Below are positions 20,179-31,627 of a stretch of 64,000 nucleotides of DNA, piece by piece. The translations under genes and the position numbers were made by a program. Source of the stretch: Pseudopithomyces maydicus (taxonomy: Eukaryota > Ascomycota > Dothideomycetes > Pleosporales > Didymosphaeriaceae); the NCBI GenBank assembly GCA_026873275.1, contig JANTUC010000009.1, positions 1,426,001-1,490,000 on the forward strand, in the 5' to 3' direction. Each line of letters opens with the position of its first letter. Positions within the stretch are counted from its first letter, which is position 1. A model generated the notes under the pieces. The model was not told the origin of the DNA. It worked only from the letters and a program-made list of their open reading frames with translations, and did not search any database.

Positions 20179-21989
20179 ATGCAGGCACTGCATAAAAGAG
20201 TGAAGACAGCGCACTCCAGCAACGCTGGAAAACCGCCCCCTGCGGTAACATATGGCGTTGATGAGGACTTGTTGCTAAATGCGCCGGGCAAACATCTCTT
20301 CCCCAAACCGCCTCGAATCCTGATCATTGGAGCCGGGTCACGAGGTTCTGCATACGCACATGCAGCGCTGTCATCTACGAACAGCGTTCTCGCTGCGATC
20401 GCTGAGCCTATTGCATTCAAGCGTGCCAAATTCGGCAGAAGATACATATGGGGAGGGAGAAAGCCCAGGCCGGAGCAGGAATTCGAAGACTGGCAACAGT
20501 GGGTGAAGTATGAGAAAAGTAGGAAGGAGAGGGAGGCTGCCGGGTAAGAGCCGTCTAGGATAACAAATGATCCTCATACATGTGCTTGCTTTGTATACTG
20601 ACCGTCTTCAGCGAGAAGGTGGAACCCGGTATCGATGCCGTCTTTGTTTGTGTCTTGGACGAGATGCATGAAGAGGTTGTGTGCGGTGTTGCAGAACTGA
20701 AAGTGCACGTACTTTGTGAGAAGCCGTTGGCAACCCGACTACAGAGTTGCGTCAATATTTACAACGCTCTTAACGATGCTTCGGGAGGTACAGCAGATGC
20801 GACTACAGAAGCCGATAAAAAAGAGACAATATTTGGCATATGTCATGTGTTGCGATACAGTCCACACAACCTGATGCTGAGGAACTTAGTATTGGACAAG
20901 AGAGTCATCGGAGACGTACTCAGTATCGAGCATGTAGAGCCTGTAGGGTGGTGGCACTTCTCACATGTGAGTTTTCCCTGACTATACTTTCGCCCTGATT
21001 AATGAATCATAGAGCTATGTACGAGGGAACTGGCGGAAAGAATCTAAAACAGCCCCATCACTTCTGACAAAATCATGTCACGACATCGATTTTCTGCTCT
21101 GGATGCTCTGCTCCCCTCCAACCATTCAGACTCAGAGCCCCATCTCCCATCTTACGTCACCTCAACTGGAACCCGAAACGTATTCCGCCAAGAGCGCAAG
21201 CCCAGTGCCGCTGGCGACGCTACCAACTGTCTCTCTTGCCCACACGAAAAGAAATGCCTCTACAGCGCTCCAAAAATCTACAACGGGTTCCACCTTAGCC
21301 GCGGGAACACCGGGTGGCCCGTCAAGGTCGTTAACCCGGAGATCGAAGAAATTTACAGCACCAGGGGCCAAGCCGCAGCCAAGGAACAACTATTCGCAGA
21401 CCTCAGAGAAGATTATACTGCGGACACTCCGGTCGCAGACATCGAAGCACGACCCTGGTTCGGTAGATGCGTGTGGGAATCCGACAACGATGTTTGCGAC
21501 GATCAAAGCGTGACCATCACCTGGGAAGACGATCCCATCAGCAACGACGAGAGCGGACGACCGATTCTGAAAGGGCGCGGCGCGAAGACAGCGCAGTTCC
21601 ACATGGTGGCGTTCACGGAGAAAACTTGCCAGCGTCGCGGCAGGATTTACGGCACGAGGGGTGAAATCGAGTATGACAGCAAGACCATCAAGGTGCACAA
21701 TTTTGCGACGCGAGAGACGAGGGAACATCTACCGCACCATGGATCGGGCGGTCACGGGGGAGGCGATCGGATTCTTGTGCGCCAGTTTTTGATGGCCGTT
21801 GATGCTGTGGATGGGAAGCGCATGTCGGGGGCGCAGGCGCAGCGTAAGTTTCTGGGATGCGATTTGGAGGAAGCGTTCCGGAGCCACGCGATGGTGTTTG
21901 CGGCCGAGGATGCGAGGACGAAGCGTCAGGTGGTGGACTGGAAGAAGTGGTGGGCGGAGGAGGTGGAGACGCAGTTAGTTACATCGTAG
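20179..21989 (+). CDS. Gfo/Idh/MocA-family NAD(P)-dependent oxidoreductase, one frameshift
   Basis: Exons are 20179-20543, 20612-20966 and 21013-21989, with introns of 68 and 46 nt (donors GTAAGA and GTGAGT). The Rossmann motif ILIIGAGSRGSAYA is near residue 47. Then come DEMHEEVV and CEKPLA, the family's conserved Lys-Pro motif, followed by SHSYVRGNWRKESKTAPSLLTKSCHDIDFLLW across intron 2. The substrate-binding part includes a cysteine cluster (CLSCPHEKKCLYSA). The frame breaks between LLWMLCS and EPHLPSYVTSTG. Adding one C to the C4 run at 21113-21116 joins them and gives 565 aa. This is most likely an assembly deletion. The substrate (sugar or inositol-type) cannot be deduced. Confidence 0.85.
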
Positions 21990-22330
21990 GAGTAATTGGT
22001 GTATAACTAGATATTGATTTAATTGTTATTCTTATGTTCACTTCCCACTTACGTTGATTTCACGTTCATATCCACTTGATATTTATGTTTGTTTTGTGTT
22101 TATATTTATATTCATATTAACTTGGTATTTATTTTTACTTTATATTTACTTTCACATTTATACTTATATTCACTTTCACATTTATATTTATATATACTTC
22201 TACTTCACTTTCACTTTCATCTCACTTTCACATTTATATAGAGTAACTAAGTGTGTATTACACTACTTTTAAAGTTTTCAAACACAATATAGAGAGTATA
22301 TAAGGATTTATAATAAATACATATTCATTT
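21990..22330. repeat. AT-rich low-complexity stretch
   Basis: From about 22040 to 22250 the sequence consists of irregular repeats of TTTCACATTTATA / TATATTCACTT-like words. Open frames here encode only Tyr/Phe/Ile low complexity. It lies in the 3' flank of the oxidoreductase gene. Confidence 0.6.
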
Positions 22331-24825
22331 TATCATCTAGGCGTGACCCCTAAAGTTCACTCTCTGCGACCGTGACACTGTCGGAGCGACAAACAATATG
22401 ACCCACATTGTAGTCAGTCATTCAATCAGCGTCGTGAGGACCTAAACAGGTCACTCCGACACCAGCTCATGGCAAACCGGACGCAACGAATTCATTCAGC
22501 ATGTCAAAGAGTACTAAGACAGTAGATCAAAGATAGGAAGGTGAATGTAATTAAGGAGTGCATGTTACAAGCCTGCCTTGTCTGCCAAAGTAAGCAGATT
22601 CAAATTATCGCTACGCAGTAAGTTCCTGTGCCATGCATTAAATTCATAAGATTCGATGTACTTAATGAATGCGCATTCCGCCCGACTACAGAGCAGACTA
22701 CTACTGAATACGCAAAGACTTCCCAGTTAGATGATGGAGCATTGTGGGACGTGTTTACCAAGTCCTTTGACATGACATGATACAATCAATATTGAGGATG
22801 CACACGAGTAACCGCCAGTGGCAACAGTAATCGAAATGAGAAGGCCCATTTTTCGACCTATTGTCACTTGGCATGATGTAGTTGCACTGGGCTTTAATGA
22901 ACGCCACGGGAGACCAGCCTCAGGATCAATCAGAAGCCTTGGATGGTTCACCGGGAATTTGTCTACCCGCGTGGCGTCTGCTGAGGCTCTTGTAGCCGGG
23001 CGCGTACGGTGAACGCATAGACAACATGAGGCTCTGTCGAAACCGCGATGATGCCTCTACCAGCGAAGCGAACCTGGACACATGTTGTCGACGAGATTTC
23101 CATTCTTGGGCAATTAGCGGTAACTCCAATAGCCGAAGCGGGAAGACAACATCCGGTTCGAGGTTATTTCGGGATCATTAGCTGGCGGAAATGCGAGCTA
23201 ATAGTCCCATTTTGGGAACATGGGCGCGTAACCAGGGTGCTCCAACGGCGACATGTGGCACCCATGAGGCTCAACGGAGGATAATGCGGATGCCAGCCCT
23301 ACCGTCTTGGAGAGCGTCTCCGGGCGCGAGGTGTGGACGGCGAGGGCGCTTCGTGGTCGCTTCGCGGTCATGTTACTCGGGCGCCAATGGCAGGCGCGGA
23401 CATGTCGTGGATGGCGAGAGGGCAGCACGGAACCGCTGCCCCAGCGCGCAAACTGAGGTTCGCCCGGTTCCAAGGGTCACGGTGGGCACAGGGCGAGTGC
23501 AGCGCTGATGATGCGCGCAGAGGATCAGCGCATAATCGACAACGCTGGGTGGGTGGGCGAGGGCGCAGACCCGGAAAAGCAGGTGGGCACGCAAACGCGT
23601 GCAAGACGCGGTCTCCCGTGAGCGATTTTCAAGCGTGTTATAGTCGTGAATCTGCATGTTCGGTCGCCTTCTGTGAGTCACAACTGTCGGTATGCAGGCA
23701 GGTCTTGGGAAACGGGAGAAACAAACTTTGGGCGGCCGTGGGCCAATCGTTGGGGTGGCCCGCGATGACTCTTCGGGGCTGCATGGGAGGGGCAGCGAGC
23801 CCAGGCAGCCCAGGCTGGCCACGTCGGCCCGCCGGTGGTGTACGAGTCGGGTGCAGAAGCGGTGTAAAGCGGTGTACAGGTGCGCGTCGGGGGCCTGTGC
23901 TGCGGTATTGTCGCGGTGCGATTGGAGGCAGCGCCGAGTGCAACGACACAGTGAATCACGTGCCGTCACCGCCTTCCGCCCGCTGTCTAGCGGCTGTCCA
24001 GGGCTGGCATGTCGGCGGCCCCACGCTGCGGGAAGCGAGCCGGGCGCTAAACGTCGTCCACAGCATCCAACCACGACAACTCACTTCGAGGTGCAGCTGT
24101 AACTGCCGCTGCCGCCTCCCATCCTCGCTCGAGGTCTCACTACAGTCTTGCGAACGGTGCCACTTCTGCCCGGTTTCAACTTAGCCAACCGCCCCAATAT
24201 GCAGCGCGTCGCCCTGGCCCTGCCGCTTCGGGACAGACGCCTCTGCAGCCCTGCACCCGCCGGCCACTGAGCGTCACCGCATCGTCGAGCTTGTCCATAT
24301 GCAGCATCCACGGAAGCAAGAATAGCAGTTAGTCTTCGAGAAGGTCCTTCCAGTGCGTGTACTCGCCCACAAGCCGCTTGTTTCACCCTCCACCTCTCCA
24401 CTGCCGTATGACGCCTACCATGTCTACCATGCCTACCATGCCCTCCATGCCCGGCCCAGAGAACTCGATGAGATCGTGTTTCAGAATGTTTTAGCGCTAG
24501 ACTGCCCTGGGCCTGCGCGTTCGTGGTCCAGTCGTTGCTTCGGCTTCGTGCTGGGCAGGATAAGTATCAGAGCTTTGCCGCACAACTGCAGTTCACCTCA
24601 CCATTCATCACCGCGAGCATTGCACTGCCTACGAGCTCTCACGAGTCTCCTTTATTTCGTTTCTCGTGTGTCTTAGACCCCAAGGAGCTGGCTCTCCACG
24701 TTAATACTATTTCTAATTTCTCCACCCTGATCAACTCAACCCCCAAGCCTACGAGCACCACTGCTCAGCCTTCTTGATCCATCTCTGATTCCATACGCTC
24801 CGGCAGCTTCCTTCACATTCACAAA
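22331..24825. other. 2.5-kb gene-free region, GC-rich from about 23.2 to 24.3 kb
   Basis: No supportable gene. From about 23150 to 24300 the sequence is clearly GC-rich and long open frames exist in several frames on both strands at once, a composition effect. None resembles a known family or shows a splice-supported structure. The segment 24300-24825 is probably the long 5' leader and promoter of the gene at 24826. It includes a short iterated word (ACCATGYC, 24418-24450) and CT-rich tracts. This is an unusually long upstream region for this otherwise compact locus. Confidence 0.5.
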
Positions 24826-26625
24826 ATGTTTCACCGACAAACAACACCACCCACTACCGCATACAACTTTATGCCGGGCAGTGTAGGTTCGCTATCAGAT
24901 GGCACTTTCTATTCACAGAATGCTTCGCCTGCCGCATCCGTCATGACCGCAAATACCACCCCACCACGCTCACCAGTGAGGCAACATGGTCCACTTCTCC
25001 TGCCCAAGGTCCGCACTCAAGATCAAATCGCTGAACCCACTGGTGGTCCCGTTAGACATCGCCGGACGACGTCTACTTCCAGCAGCATGGGATACGGTTC
25101 CGCATACAGCCCGTACTCTCGTCCTAGTTCTATGGTACGCCGCGGATCTAGCCCATTCAACCACCATGCCACCAGCACTGTCGGTTCTCCCGTTTCGACA
25201 GCTTCGTATGATCTGGGCCTTGCTACCTCCACCCTCAACTCTCCCATCACATTCCCCCACGAGTCTCGCCGGGCATCCTATGCTGCTCATGGTCGATCCC
25301 GCTCCGCCAATGCAGTTTCCCGACATGCACGCGCTGGCTCGGCTGGGAGCATCGACGAGTCGGTCATCTCCCGCTTTGGCTTCCCCACCTACCGTAACTT
25401 GCCTTCTTACGTGACTTCTTCTGGTGTCGTTCAATCAAGCATGATCACTGCCATGCCGACAGCCTCCTACAACGAGCCCCAGGAGGTCGCCTACTCTACC
25501 ACATCGCAGGACTTCAACTTCCCTGATTTCGATGCCGCACCGGCAGTTCAGTACCCCTTTAACACCGAAGTCAACTTCGACACTTTCCAGACTCTTCCCG
25601 CTCTCCCCACTCTTCCCACGTCTTCCTTGATGGAATACCTTACTGCTGCGAACCCCTCGCCTGCCCTCGTCAATCGTGTCACCAGCGTCCCACGGGGAAC
25701 CAATACGCACTTCTGGTGGGACATCCGCAACTTGCGCTCTTGGACCGACTTCAACATCTCTACCGTCACATCCCTCCCGTCTGTTCTTCCTCTCCTCGAG
25801 GTCCCGGTCACTACTTCATTCCTCCCTGAGCCCAGCCGCCCGACTCTTCAGCCTGAGAACCAGTCTGCATTGCACGATCTCTACTCAAGCTACTACGCCA
25901 CCAAGATCAATGCTGCGCTCAAGGTCGCCCAGGGCACCACACACATGGTGATGCGCCCGCTCAAGTCCCTCCCCGGCATGCGCCCGCAGCCCGATTTTGT
26001 TTCTTCGTACCCCTCTGACTACGAGAAGACCATCTACGGCGACGCCCGTGGACGCGTCGTCGGGCTTGTCAAGTGCTACGACCAGTGGAACACGGGCATG
26101 CGTGGCGAGAGCCCACCCAAGCAGGTTCTCTACCTGCAGGGACTGGCACATCTGCAACGAGTGATGCGCGAGCACGGCTGCCGCTACGGCTTCATCATGA
26201 CGGAGATTGAACTCTTGTGCGTGCGCGCTGGCGGTCCTACCGAGTCGTCCATGCCTGACCCCACCACGGTCAACGCACAAACGGGGGTCCCCATCTTTGG
26301 CTACCTCGAAACGTCGGCACCCATCAGGCTCTCTGCTTCGGGTGTGGGCGCAGACGGCGAGATGCAGATGACTGCTGGCATCGCGTTGTGGTACCTGCAC
26401 ATGCTGGCCAAGGAAAACCCGTTCGAGGGCATGGGTACGTGGCGCATGGACGTTGGTGGACCAGCAGCCCTCACCAGGCAAAACTGTCTGGAGAAGGACG
26501 CATGGGTGCCAAAGCCGCAGCTTGGGGAGAAGCGCGAGGCAAAGCGTGTGCGGGGATGGGTGTTCCCCGAAGAGCCGTTGAGCAAGAGGGAGTGCGGACG
26601 GGGTCGGAAGAAGGGTGCACAGTAA
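24826..26625 (+). CDS. Conserved fungal protein of unknown function (disordered N-terminus, conserved C-terminal domain)
   Basis: A single exon of 599 aa. The first ~200 residues are Ser/Thr/Pro/Ala-rich and probably disordered, with many SP, TP and RRxS-like sites suggesting phosphorylation (for example RRTTSTSSS, MVRRGSSP). From about residue 285 a compact, Trp-rich domain begins (NTHFWWDIRNLRSWTDFN). It continues with VMRPLKSLPGMRPQPDF, YLQGLAHLQRVMREHGCRYGFIMTEIELLCVRAGG and TAGIALWYLHMLAKENPF. This C-terminal block looks like a single-copy Pezizomycotina protein that I recall only with uncharacterised labels. I do not assign a function. The basic tail (KRECGRGRKKG) could be a nuclear signal. 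The long GC-rich upstream region and leader suggest a regulated gene. Confidence 0.9.
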   Translation: MFHRQTTPPTTAYNFMPGSVGSLSDGTFYSQNASPAASVMTANTTPPRSPVRQHGPLLLPKVRTQDQIAEPTGGPVRHRRTTSTSSSMGYGSAYSPYSRPSSMVRRGSSPFNHHATSTVGSPVSTASYDLGLATSTLNSPITFPHESRRASYAAHGRSRSANAVSRHARAGSAGSIDESVISRFGFPTYRNLPSYVTSSGVVQSSMITAMPTASYNEPQEVAYSTTSQDFNFPDFDAAPAVQYPFNTEVNFDTFQTLPALPTLPTSSLMEYLTAANPSPALVNRVTSVPRGTNTHFWWDIRNLRSWTDFNISTVTSLPSVLPLLEVPVTTSFLPEPSRPTLQPENQSALHDLYSSYYATKINAALKVAQGTTHMVMRPLKSLPGMRPQPDFVSSYPSDYEKTIYGDARGRVVGLVKCYDQWNTGMRGESPPKQVLYLQGLAHLQRVMREHGCRYGFIMTEIELLCVRAGGPTESSMPDPTTVNAQTGVPIFGYLETSAPIRLSASGVGADGEMQMTAGIALWYLHMLAKENPFEGMGTWRMDVGGPAALTRQNCLEKDAWVPKPQLGEKREAKRVRGWVFPEEPLSKRECGRGRKKGAQ

Positions 26626-27766
26626 GGGGAAAAAGGGTTGAGGTTCGCGCCTGCAGCTGGCTGTGGGGTTTCTTCTCATTGTCTCGTTTTCGTCCGAGAG
26701 TTTATTTTATGCTTGATGATGGATGATGCATTGGACTGGCGTTTTGCATAGCATTTTCTGGAGTACATAGCAGTCGCTTCCGACATAATCACATGGTTCT
26801 ACTCGATCAATCCTTTTTTTCTCCTGTGCGTCAGTGATGGGTCCACGATGGTCTACTAGTAGACAAGAGGATATAAGATTTTCAAGTGAGAAGTGATTGC
26901 TTGATAGCGGTAGTCATGCAATGACATATCCAAATCGGAGCGAGTCGGCGGCACCTCGTCTCACTTTCTGTAACGGTGCATGGTTCGCGACGACGCTCCT
27001 CTGGGCGACCCATAGCTAGATAAGCAGCCGTCGTGCGTTTAGAAACTGCAAATTCGATCCGCATCGGACGAGAACAGAGTCGCAACATGTCCGCAAGCAC
27101 GATCTGAACTGGGTTGGCACGGCAGGGAAACGTGACATGCGATGGCGGGGCTCGATGCCCGAAAATGTAGCTCGTTCGGGGTCGGGGAGGTGAAGGCTAA
27201 ACCGCTTCAGGGTCCCATAACCCCCAATCGCCCGCGCCGGTCCCGCTTCCCCTGGTTGTCGGCTACTTTTTCGCCTTCTGCGCTGCGAGCGACGGGCAAG
27301 GTGCTGCGAACGGGGAAGGGAACTGGAGAATTACGTGAAAAATTGAACATGGCGTGCGAGGCGGAGGGTGTGGCGCGGGGAGGGGCGCGGGGTGATTGGC
27401 TCCGCAGGCTCGGCGGGGACGTCATGTCATGTCCGAGCGTATCGGTCGGTATCTTAATGAAGGTCGCTGCGGATAGCGACGGTCTTGCGGGCGCCTGTCG
27501 TAGGATTTTGATAGAGCGCGCCCACACCGCTTGGGCCTGCTGCATTCCTGCGAGCACTATAGACATTGCATCTCTACCCATTGTTCGACCTTTGCCAGGT
27601 TTTTGGGGTTGGCTTTGTCACGGTAATCTCCCGAGCAGCAAACAACAACGCCCCGGTAGGAGCTGTCCGTCTCACCTTCTGTAAGAAAGTGCCATTGACC
27701 CTGCACACAGCTCGTTGCCTCTCAACAGCTTCTGACTGGCGGCATTGAGCCCTCAGCGCGGCCACG
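26626..27766. other. Intergenic region upstream of GCV2
   Basis: 1.1 kb with the 3' flank of the preceding gene and the GCV2 promoter. It contains a perfect 14-bp palindrome GTCTACTAGTAGAC at 26851-26864 and a GC-rich stretch at 27130-27500 with an ATTGG (CCAAT) box near 27395. Overlapping open frames in the GC-rich part are not supported as genes. Confidence 0.45.
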
Positions 27767-30700
27767 ATGCGAACCGCAGCCCTCCGAGCAGCGTCCACGC
27801 TTGCTCGTGCCACCCGCTCCCCGCGAGTGAGCTACAGTGCCCAGAACCGCTCCCTGAGGCTCTTCTCGACTTCATCTGCTTTCCGCAATGCTGCTCTGAG
27901 CCCCACCGCAGCCCGGGACTTTCAAGCGACCAGCCCTGAAGATATCCTCGAATCCAAGACCCCTCCTCCAGTCGACGTCCTCGCCTTCCAAGATGTCGAC
28001 ACTTTCCCCGCCGACACATTGGGCCCTCTGCAGCTTCTGTCGAGGAGATGCTTGCGGCCCTCGACCCCCCAGTGAAGTCTTTGGACGACTTTGTGCGGGA
28101 GGTCGTTCCTGAGAGCATCCTCTCGGGCCGCTCTCTGGAAATTGGTGCCATGACCGACATCAAGAGCCACCCGTCACAGTGGAGGGATTCTGGAGTGCCA
28201 GAAAGCATCTTCCTCAGAGAGGCAGAGCGAATTATGGCCAAGAACACCCCTGGAGTCAGTTACATTGGCCAAGGATACTACGGCACCAAGGTTCCTGAAG
28301 TCATCAAGAGGAACGTCCTGGAGAACCCAGCCTGGTACACTAGCTATACGCCTTACCAGCCGGAAATCAGCCAGGGTCGACTCGAGTCACTGCTGAACTT
28401 CCAGACCATGCTGACCGATCTGACGGGTCTTTCCATCGCAAACGCTTCCGTACTAGACGAACCGACCGCTGCTGCCGAAGCAATGACATTGTCACTGGGC
28501 CAGCTTCCTCTGTCACGCCAGAAACGCAAGGGAAAGACGCTTTTGGTTTCCGACCGCTGCCACCCCCAGACCATCGAAGTGTTGCGTTCTCGCGCTGATG
28601 GCTTTGGCATCGCAATCGAGACGGCCGACATCTTGGCGAACAAGTCGCAGAGAGTCGAAGAGCTTGGTGATGATTTGGTCGGAGTGCTCGCGCAGTACCC
28701 CGACACTGAAGGAGCTGTGGAGGACTTCCGCGAGCTCGCGGACAAGGTTCACAAGAACGGTGCTCTCTTCAGCGTCGCCACCGATCTCCTCGCTCTTACC
28801 CAACTTACTCCCCTGGGGAGTTCGGCGCCGATATCGCATTCGGAAACGCACAGCGGTTCGGTGTACCTTTCGGATACGGCGGTCCTCATGCAGCTTTCTT
28901 TGCCACTTCCGATAAGATTAAGCGAAAGATGCCTGGACGTATCATTGGGTTGTCTAAAGACCGACTTGGAAATCCGGCTGCGAGATTGGCATTGCAAACA
29001 CGTGAGCAGCATATTCGCAGGGAAAAGGCTACTAGCAACATTTGCACGGCACAGGCTTTATTGGCCAACATGAGTGCCCTGTACGCAGTTTACCACGGAC
29101 CAGAGGGACTCAAGGCCATTGCGAGACAAGTTGTGGCCGTTACCCGACGCACGCAACAGCTCCTGATTTCCTATGGCTACAAGACAGGTCAACGTGGCAA
29201 ACTGGACGATGCACCTGCACCTTTTGACACATTCGTGGTTGCTACAGGGGAGAAGACGGCTAAGATTCTGGAGGAAGCTGCTTCTCAGAACGTTCATTTC
29301 CGAAAACTCGACGACCAACACATTGGACTTTCCTTCGATGAAACAACGACCAGTGAAGGCGTGGCACGTCTGGTGTCCATCTTTGGAGGCACTGAGGACA
29401 AGGAGGCGGTTATCAGCACAGTTGCTGTTGAGCCACCGTCTGGGTTCAAGCGCACGAGCGAATTCCTTACTCACCCAGTGTTCAACTCGCATCATTCTGA
29501 AACAGAAATCCTGCGGTATATCCATCACTTGCAGTCGAAGGACCTTTCGCTGGTACACTCGATGATTCCTTTGGGATCGTGCACCATGAAGCTGAATGCT
29601 ACGGCTGAGATGGCTCCCGTATCATGGTCTACGGTGAACAACTTGCACCCGTTCATGCCTTTGGACAAGGCGCAAGGCTATGCTTCGATGATCAAGCAGC
29701 TAGAAGGAGATCTAGCTAATATCACAGGTTTCCACTCGGTTTCGTTGCAGCCCAACTCTGGAGCCCAGGGAGAGTTTGCAGGACTACGCGTCATCCGGAA
29801 ATACCAAGAACAGCAGCCAGGCAAGAAACGCGACATCTGCTTGATTCCTAAATCTGCACACGGTACCAACCCAGCCAGTGCTGCGATGGCAGGTATGAGG
29901 GTCGTCACCATCAACTGTGACACCGTGACTGGAAACCTCGACATGGCCGATCTCAAGGCTAAGTGCGAGAAGCACAGTGAAGAGCTTGGAGCCATTATGA
30001 TCACCTACCCGAGCACCTTTGGTGTATTTGAGCCGCAGATCAAGGAAGTCTGCGACATGATACACGAGTACGGTGGACAAGTTTACATGGATGGCGCCAA
30101 CATGAACGCTCAGATTGGTCTTTGCTCGCCTGGCGAGATCGGCGCCGATGTGTGCCATCTCAACCTCCACAAGACTTTCTGCATTCCCCACGGAGGAGGT
30201 GGACCTGGTGTCGGCCCTATCGGTGTGAAGGAGCACCTGTCACCCTTCTTGCCCGGTCACCTGCGGAACGAAACTGGCGGAGATAAAGCCATCTACCCCG
30301 TCAGCGGCGCTCCCTGGGGCAGCGCCTCTATTCTCCCCATCAGTTGGGCATACATCAAGATGATGGGCGCCGTCGGTCTGACGCAGGCCACCAAGGTCAC
30401 ACTCCTCAACGCGAACTACATTCTTTCCAAGCTAAAGCCACACTACCCCATCGTCTACACCAACGACAACGGCCGCTGCGCCCACGAGTTCATCCTCGAC
30501 ATCCGAAAGTTCAAGGAAACCGCCGGCATCGAGGCCATCGACGTTGCGAAGCGTCTCCAGGACTACGGATTCCACGCGCCGACCATGAGCTGGCCCGTAC
30601 CCAACACCCTGATGATCGAGCCGACGGAGAGCGAGAGCAAGCAAGAGCTCGACCGATTCTGCAACGCGTTGATCAGCATCAGGAAGGAGATCGAGGCCGT

Positions 30701-31031
30701 CGAGAAGGGCGAGCAACCTAGGGAGGGTAACGTGCTCAAGATGGCGCCTCACTCCCAGTTGGACTTGCTGACCGGCGAGTGGGATCGCCCCTACACGCGC
30801 GAGCAAGCTGCATACCCGCTGTCTTACCTGAAGGAGAAGAAGTTCTGGCCGGCGGTCACAAGGGTAGACGATGGTAAGTCATCTCCCACTCACTGTTCAA
30901 TTACCATAAAGACAACTTACTAACGAACCATCACAGTCTGGGGTGACAGCAACCTCTTCTGCTCCTGCGCGCCCCCCAACGACGAATCCGAGGACATCAA
31001 CAAGGCCATCGACGCACCGCATCCCACGTAG
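27767..31031 (+). CDS. GCV2: Glycine dehydrogenase (decarboxylating), P protein of the glycine cleavage system; two frameshifts
   Basis: PLP-dependent mitochondrial P protein, which decarboxylates glycine and transfers the aminomethyl group to the H protein. Exon 1 is 27767-30873 and exon 2 is 30937-31031 (63-nt intron, GTAAGT..CACAG). The N-terminus is Arg/Ser/Ala-rich as in a mitochondrial presequence. The exon breaks twice in frame. One C missing from the C3 run at 28024-28026 separates FPADTLGP from SAASVEEMLAALDPP. One C missing from C4 at 28810-28813 separates LTQLTPPG from EFGADIAFGNAQRFGVP. Correcting both gives 1067 aa, the normal length. Family motifs include YIGQGYYGT, NPAWYTSYTPYQPEISQGR, SAHGTNPASAAMAG, the PLP-lysine block HLNLHKTFCIPHGGGGPG, and the C-terminal VWGDSNLFCSC across the intron. 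Two independent homopolymer breaks in an otherwise fully conserved housekeeping enzyme argue for assembly errors. Confidence 0.95.
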
Positions 31032-31627
31032 ACGATGCGTGTCGCCATCTCTTCTGCATGTAATGTAAATAGTACGATTTATTTATCCGAGGCTTGACAT
31101 GGGGGATTCGCATTGGCATGCCCGGAATTCTGCTTCTCTTCAACAGCGCAGGCGTTCGGTGTATTAGCGGGGAAACGGGCATTAGAGTTGCTTTTTTTAT
31201 TTACTACCGTGGGTCGGTCTAGCCTTTTCTCACCATATTCAACATGAGGGGCATATTGTGGGCTAGATATGAAGAAAAGAATTTTGTGAAAGTTGAGTAT
31301 TTTGCGGTTTGCATATGTGTGATGTAGATCTGTGGTGGTGGGTGATGCGTACTTTGTATGGACCTTGGTGTAACAACACCATCAGACGATGGGCCAGGAA
31401 AGCAAATCGCATGTCATCTGGACACGACTTCGCAGTGCATGTAACGGACGTTAATTCGTTCATTTTCATACAGATACCTCACTCCACCAAACGTCGAAAA
31501 GAAACCGGATCGCCGTTCTAGTCTATCTATCAAACAGTGCAGCAAGTACGTACCTACGTACTATCCAAACGCCCATGGCTAAATACACAACTTTCAAAAT
31601 ACACAGCAAAACGACCAAAGTCACACT
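31032..31627. other. Convergent intergenic region, GCV2 / acid trehalase
   Basis: 596 bp between the two gene ends. It contains T-rich and A-rich terminator-like stretches. The open frames at 31537-31898 are antisense shadows of the trehalase C-terminus. Confidence 0.5.

Noticed and set aside
19782..20195. 137-codon plus-strand frame before the Gfo/Idh/MocA gene
   Set aside because: Half of it is translation of the degenerate tandem repeat; no conserved content.
21113..21120. An intron to explain the Gfo/Idh/MocA frame change
   Set aside because: The only possible GT..AG pair (about 21076-21128) would remove the family-conserved CHDIDFLLW segment.
23333..24184. 283-codon plus-strand open frame and several overlapping long frames on both strands
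   Set aside because: All frames are open because the segment is GC-rich; the proteins are Arg/Gly/Ser low-complexity without domains, starts or splice support.
25885..26679. 264-codon minus-strand frame antisense to the unknown-function gene
   Set aside because: No family resemblance; codon-bias shadow.
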